Shown piece by piece: positions 60,321 to 64,000 of a DNA stretch of 64,000 nt. Where the stretch lies: contig CP136067.1 of assembly GCA_032622095.1 (NCBI GenBank), forward strand, positions 127,135,030 through 127,199,029, written 5' to 3'. How positions within the stretch are numbered: position 1 is the first letter of the stretch; every line of letters starts with the position of its first letter. The translations under genes were made by a program, and so were the position numbers. A model generated the notes under the pieces. That model was given only the letters and a program-made list of their open reading frames with translations, was not told the origin of the DNA and did no database searches. This DNA is from Siphonodentalium dalli (lineage: Eukaryota > Mollusca > Scaphopoda > Gadilida > Siphonodentaliidae).

Positions 60321-60588
60321 TATGTAGTCATTCATTTCACTCAATGTAGATACTACGATATGATTTGGGTTATGAATTATAACAGTTGGCAAACTAGTTT
60401 GATACTATTCCGGCCCGACAACACAAAGCATTATACTTCCGGATATAATCATTGTTCTCACTGTTCTGCGATATATATTAACTTTTTCCAGGAGTATAGG
60501 CTTACAAACTAACTCGGATGAGAATGATGTCCAAGAATCGTGATGAAGAAGAATTGACTATTAATATAACAATAACCTGATTTTTTAG
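60321..60588. other. Non-coding, nothing recognised
   Basis: No supported feature. Confidence 0.3.
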
Positions 60589-60682
60589 GGCGTTATGCTT
60601 TATTAACGGCCCGACAGGAATGATTATTAGCGGCCCGAGGGCTATTAATCATTCCAGTGGGCCGTTGATAAACCATAATGCC
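60589..60682. repeat. 94-bp palindrome
   Basis: GGCGTTATGCTTTATTAACG / CGTTGATAAACCATAATGCC with inner GGAATGATTATTAGC / GCTATTAATCATTCC arms. Confidence 0.9.
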
Positions 60683-60734
60683 AGATATGATCATGGTATT
60701 ACTATTATTACCACATAATAAATAGAGAATACCT

Positions 60735-60881
60735 ACGGGTTTTGGTTGAATACCCGGATTAGCTCATGAGTGGATACAAGGAAATACAGAATGTCCACGA
60801 GCGGCTGCAAGCCGCGAGTGGAAATTATGTATTTCCTTGTACCCACGCATGAGATAATCCGGGTATTCAACCAAAACCCGT
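60735..60881. repeat. 147-bp palindrome
   Basis: ACGGGTTTTGGTTGAATACC / GGTATTCAACCAAAACCCGT; arms of about 70 bases meet at CGGCTGCAAGCCG. Confidence 0.95.
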
Positions 60882-61689
60882 AAGTTTTATTTTTATTATA
60901 TGCGCGACGTTATAAACCGCCCCAAAACTGCTAGTTTTGTCCTACAGTTCACTTCAAATTGTTAGCAACCTTCGACATTTGCATTTTGTTTACATTCCAT
61001 CAATAGATTTGTTCACCACTTAATGACAAATATCGAACATATCCGCCATAAGAAATAGTCCCCATTGTTTTATTCTGAAATGATGCGAGAAAATTATTGT
61101 ATACATAATTTAATGATAAGAATATATTAAAACAAATGAGTTAACATTATAACAATTAAATAACAGTTTATGAACATTTTAAGTCATTATTTAGCGAGAA
61201 AGCACATGGCTCACAAGCTATCGATCGTCCAATGTGTTTTTATCGCTAACTGTTAACAAATTACTTCCGTTTTAAGAATTAAACTTTTTCATGTTGGAGA
61301 AATCGTGTTGGATTTTGACGAAATGTGTGATAAATCACAACAAGTAAATAGGTTGGTTGACTGTTATCATACAATACGCATATGGCGAATGATAGGCCAG
61401 CTAAACTAATTCAAACTAGTAATATTAAACAGTCAAATAACTAAAATTATTGAAATTAAAGTTCACGAAAGTCGGAAGTTTTCAAATTGTTTATCTTCTT
61501 CCATGATTCTATCAAATATTTAGGACTAGGAGAACTTTGCTCGCGAGTAGCTTTGTGTATTAAATTATTTGTTATCGATAAAATACAACATTTTAAAACA
61601 AATCAATTCAATCTGTCTGAGTCGTAAATCCTTCGAATTCGCTTATACTGCTTGGCCGAATCAGGACTAGTGTTCAGTTTCGTTTCATT
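60882..61689. other. Non-coding, nothing recognised
   Basis: AT-rich sequence downstream (in minus orientation) of the recombinase relic. Confidence 0.3.
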
Positions 61690-63345
61690 CATCATGACTT
61701 TCTGGTTCTGTGAACTCTGTAAGTACACATTGATGGGTGCATGAAAAGTGTTCCAGCGAAAATTGACGATAACATACCCGATGAACCACTGTCGATAGAA
61801 CTCCGATTAGGCACATTCACTGACACTGGCGTAGAAATTGTATGTGGAATATCAATGAATGTAGGGCTCCGATTATCATCAGGCACACTCACTGGCGTAG
61901 ACTTTTGGCCTGGATTGGATGGAATATCTACATGTATCACTGTAGACCGATCTACTTGCTCCGTTTCAGAAATGTCATATGCAGTTTCATTCCTGCCCAT
62001 GCTGTCGGTGGAAGCTGAACGTAATAATAGTGATGATATATGTTTTCTTTGTACAGGATTTATTTTCGAGTAGTTCAGCAAACTATTGACGTTACAGTGT
62101 CCGGAAATCTGAATGATTTGATGAGCTGGAACACTTTTGTCGTTCAGCGTCTGCTCAAGATGTTTACGAACGCTGTATGGTGTCAAACGTTTGTCTGCTG
62201 TCAGATTTGCATCGTCTAGCATGTTCTTCGTGATGCCATATATGTAGTTTAGGCCCAACGTATTTATGTTATACCATGGTTTCCCTTTACTCCACCCTTG
62301 GTGATTCAGAGCCAAGAAAAAAGGACTGTCAGGGTCTTTGGTTTCCCCCGGTCTCTTATCAGCAAACAACTTATAAAGAGTGACAGGGTCCTTCATTGGA
62401 TCAGCAATAGAGTAGGCCATGGGCTCTTGTTGTTCTAATGTCACGTGGATTCTCACCTGTTCTAGTTTTTGTTTGCCTTTCTTGAGAATAAACAATATAT
62501 TCATCACCGTTGCCATCCTCGCGAAGTTCAACATCACCCCATCTGAGTGAGTGTGTTTCGATGCCAGTCCTCATTCCAAAGTGCAATGAACATATCATCC
62601 ACATTTAGTTCATTAGTGATTTCGATGTAAATGGTCCGAGAACTTGAGCTTCATACAGCTTATCCAGATCTTCTACAGAAATAGGGTCAGCTGCATTCAC
62701 TTTGTTACCTTTGTCCATCGCCTTCAGCTGTTTTTGCTTACTTTTGAGTGTTTCTCTGAATTTAGCAAACTGGTGGTCATCGATTATTGAAATCGGATAA
62801 GAATTCAAGCGTAAATGCCTGTCCAGTGATGAGATAAACGCTCACAGCGAGGTTGGCTCATATTCCGACCCATCTTTCTTTCTCACGGACAGCAGCAAAT
62901 TGGAAATATATCCGCACAGTTTGTCAGGTGGTATGAACTCTGGCTGACGCTGTTAATTCATGGTGAGGAGAAACTCACAGAAAAGTCTCGTGTCGTAGTC
63001 AGTCTTCCACTTGGTGTTTTTATTGCAATGCTCAGAATTAAATTGGTTAATATCATCAGCAGAGAGGTGCTTAAATCGACCACAGTTCCTACTAACAGAG
63101 GGTTCTGAACTAGTTTTTGTGGTGCTGACTGTAGCAATGGCAGTAGCAGAAGTGCTTGGAGTTGGAATGTCACTGCAAAATGTCAATGGGGGTAGATATC
63201 TAAATTGGCAGTACTACCAGTGGCATCTTAATTGGACTTCCAACTCACTATTCCATTCTTCTAAATTTGCTAAAACTGTATCCCAAGTTACTTCTTCAAG
63301 TTCTTAATCTAATTGCAAATTATCAAATGTAGAGTCCATATCTTC
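61690..63345 (-). pseudogene. Crypton/DUF3504-type tyrosine recombinase (broken)
   Basis: From a possible start at about 63340 the minus strand reads an acidic N-terminus (ELEEVTWDTVLANLEEW), a Ser/Thr linker, NTKWKTDYDTRLFCEFLL, KLCGYISNLL, LDRHLRLNSYP, FRETLKSKQKQLKAM, then the catalytic domain: HFGMRTGIETHSLRWGDV (first Arg), KTRTGENPRDIRT, DPVTLYKLFADKRP, SPFFLALNHQGWSKGKPWY, YSVRKHLEQTL (box II with Tyr for the usual His, Arg kept), IQISGHCNVNSLLNYS (His and nucleophile Tyr kept) and a Ser/Pro-rich tail. Stops at about 63312, 63214, 62951 and 62840 and frameshifts near 62600 and 62435 break it. This domain is found in Crypton transposons and in host proteins derived from them (ZMYM2, QRICH1, KCTD1 families). 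The many stops favour a dead transposon copy. Confidence 0.75.
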
Positions 63346-64000
63346 ATAAATTGTGAAACTTTTCTATTTGTTATGAAGCAGACGGAGATTGTTTGCATGA
63401 ATACCTAAAGTACCTTCAAGTTAAATTTACTATTACTTATAGTATTAATTAGCACAGAAGAACAATCCAGGGGGGAACTCTTTCGCTACCGTAAAAATCA
63501 ATAATTAAAAAAACAGTCCGGCTGTTATTGATACGCTTTGAAACTTAATGTGATTCGCCGCTATAAACCGGAAGTAATCTCCGAAAAAGTAATACTATTG
63601 TGTTATCCATCGAGTCGGTCAGTGTTATCCATCGACTCGGCCCATGCGATGGATATAACGCTCTACGCCACGGAAATTTCCCCACTATTTAATGGGGAAG
63701 CATATAATAAATATGGGCAATTGACCCAAATGCCAGTGGAATAATGAAGTAGATTTAAGAGAGATAAATTTCGAAGAACATTTTAATTTAAGATAATATG
63801 AACACTAACTCAATTAAACTTTAACACTACATGTAAGTTAACAATCATTTGCAGTACATGTGAATTGTGCTGTGATTAAATGTGGCCCCAGCCATGACAC
63901 GACGTGGTGCAAATGGATGTCCATTCAGACTTGTCAGCTGACAAGGAGTCTCGAAAATAGGAGAAAGAAAAGCCATCATTGAAGACGAGTGACAAACGAT
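63346..64000. other. Right-edge non-coding sequence
   Basis: ATCCATCGAGTCGG and ATCCATCGACTCGG repeat at about 63606 and 63630, followed by the inverted CGATGGATATAACG. No gene recognised. Confidence 0.35.

Overview
The window looks like nuclear DNA from an invertebrate animal, most likely a marine mollusc. The grounds are AT-rich intergenic sequence, many ACATGTACATGTA-type runs, tandem GGGCCATAACTC and GGTAACTC repeats of the sort common in mollusc genomes, tRNA-headed SINE-like copies, split exons with GT/AG borders, and retrotransposon remnants. No intact long prokaryote-style gene is present. The species assignment is an inference.

The one host gene I can support is on the + strand. It runs through the left 36 kb as short exons separated by 7-14 kb introns. 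Two Thr/Ala/Pro/Ser-rich (mucin-like) exons lie at 1013-1315 and 14864-15796, followed by two exons that together encode a C-type lectin-like domain (23464-23646 and 35546-35760, ending in a stop). Every internal junction is phase 1, so all four exons can be joined in frame. The first cysteine of the long-form lectin domain sits at the very end of the second mucin-like exon, so the mucin stalk and lectin domain interlock. The start of the gene (signal peptide, promoter) is not visible. Canonical calcium/sugar-binding motifs are altered (EPT where EPN is usual, no WND).

The introns and the rest of the window are a transposon graveyard. From the left: a LINE endonuclease fragment; a ~180-bp satellite (2.3-3.8 kb); a BEL/Pao-type retroelement (3.95-6.8 kb, minus) split by a 1,529-bp non-autonomous DNA element with perfect 42-bp inverted ends; a LINE reverse transcriptase (6.9-8.4 kb, minus); a second LINE fragment (14.2-14.8 kb); several MITEs and SINE-like copies; and, in the last intron of the lectin gene, an almost complete but broken DIRS-like tyrosine-recombinase retrotransposon (29.3-35.2 kb, minus) with A1-ORFs-B1-A2-B2 split direct repeats.

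The right half holds no recognisable host gene. It is dominated by a 4.7-kb array of about 54 copies of an 88-bp satellite with higher-order duplications (37.57-42.31 kb), a 26-bp minisatellite that flips orientation (49.0-49.5 kb), a tandem segmental duplication (51.3-52.5 kb), many long palindromic elements (37.1, 43.9, 48.1, 54.5, 55.1, 57.1, 57.8, 60.6, 60.8 kb), an array of about eight related palindromes (59.0-60.3 kb), a Harbinger-like MITE (53.1 kb), piggyBac-like MITEs (22.7 and 59.5 kb), and a broken Crypton/DUF3504-type tyrosine recombinase (61.7-63.3 kb, minus).
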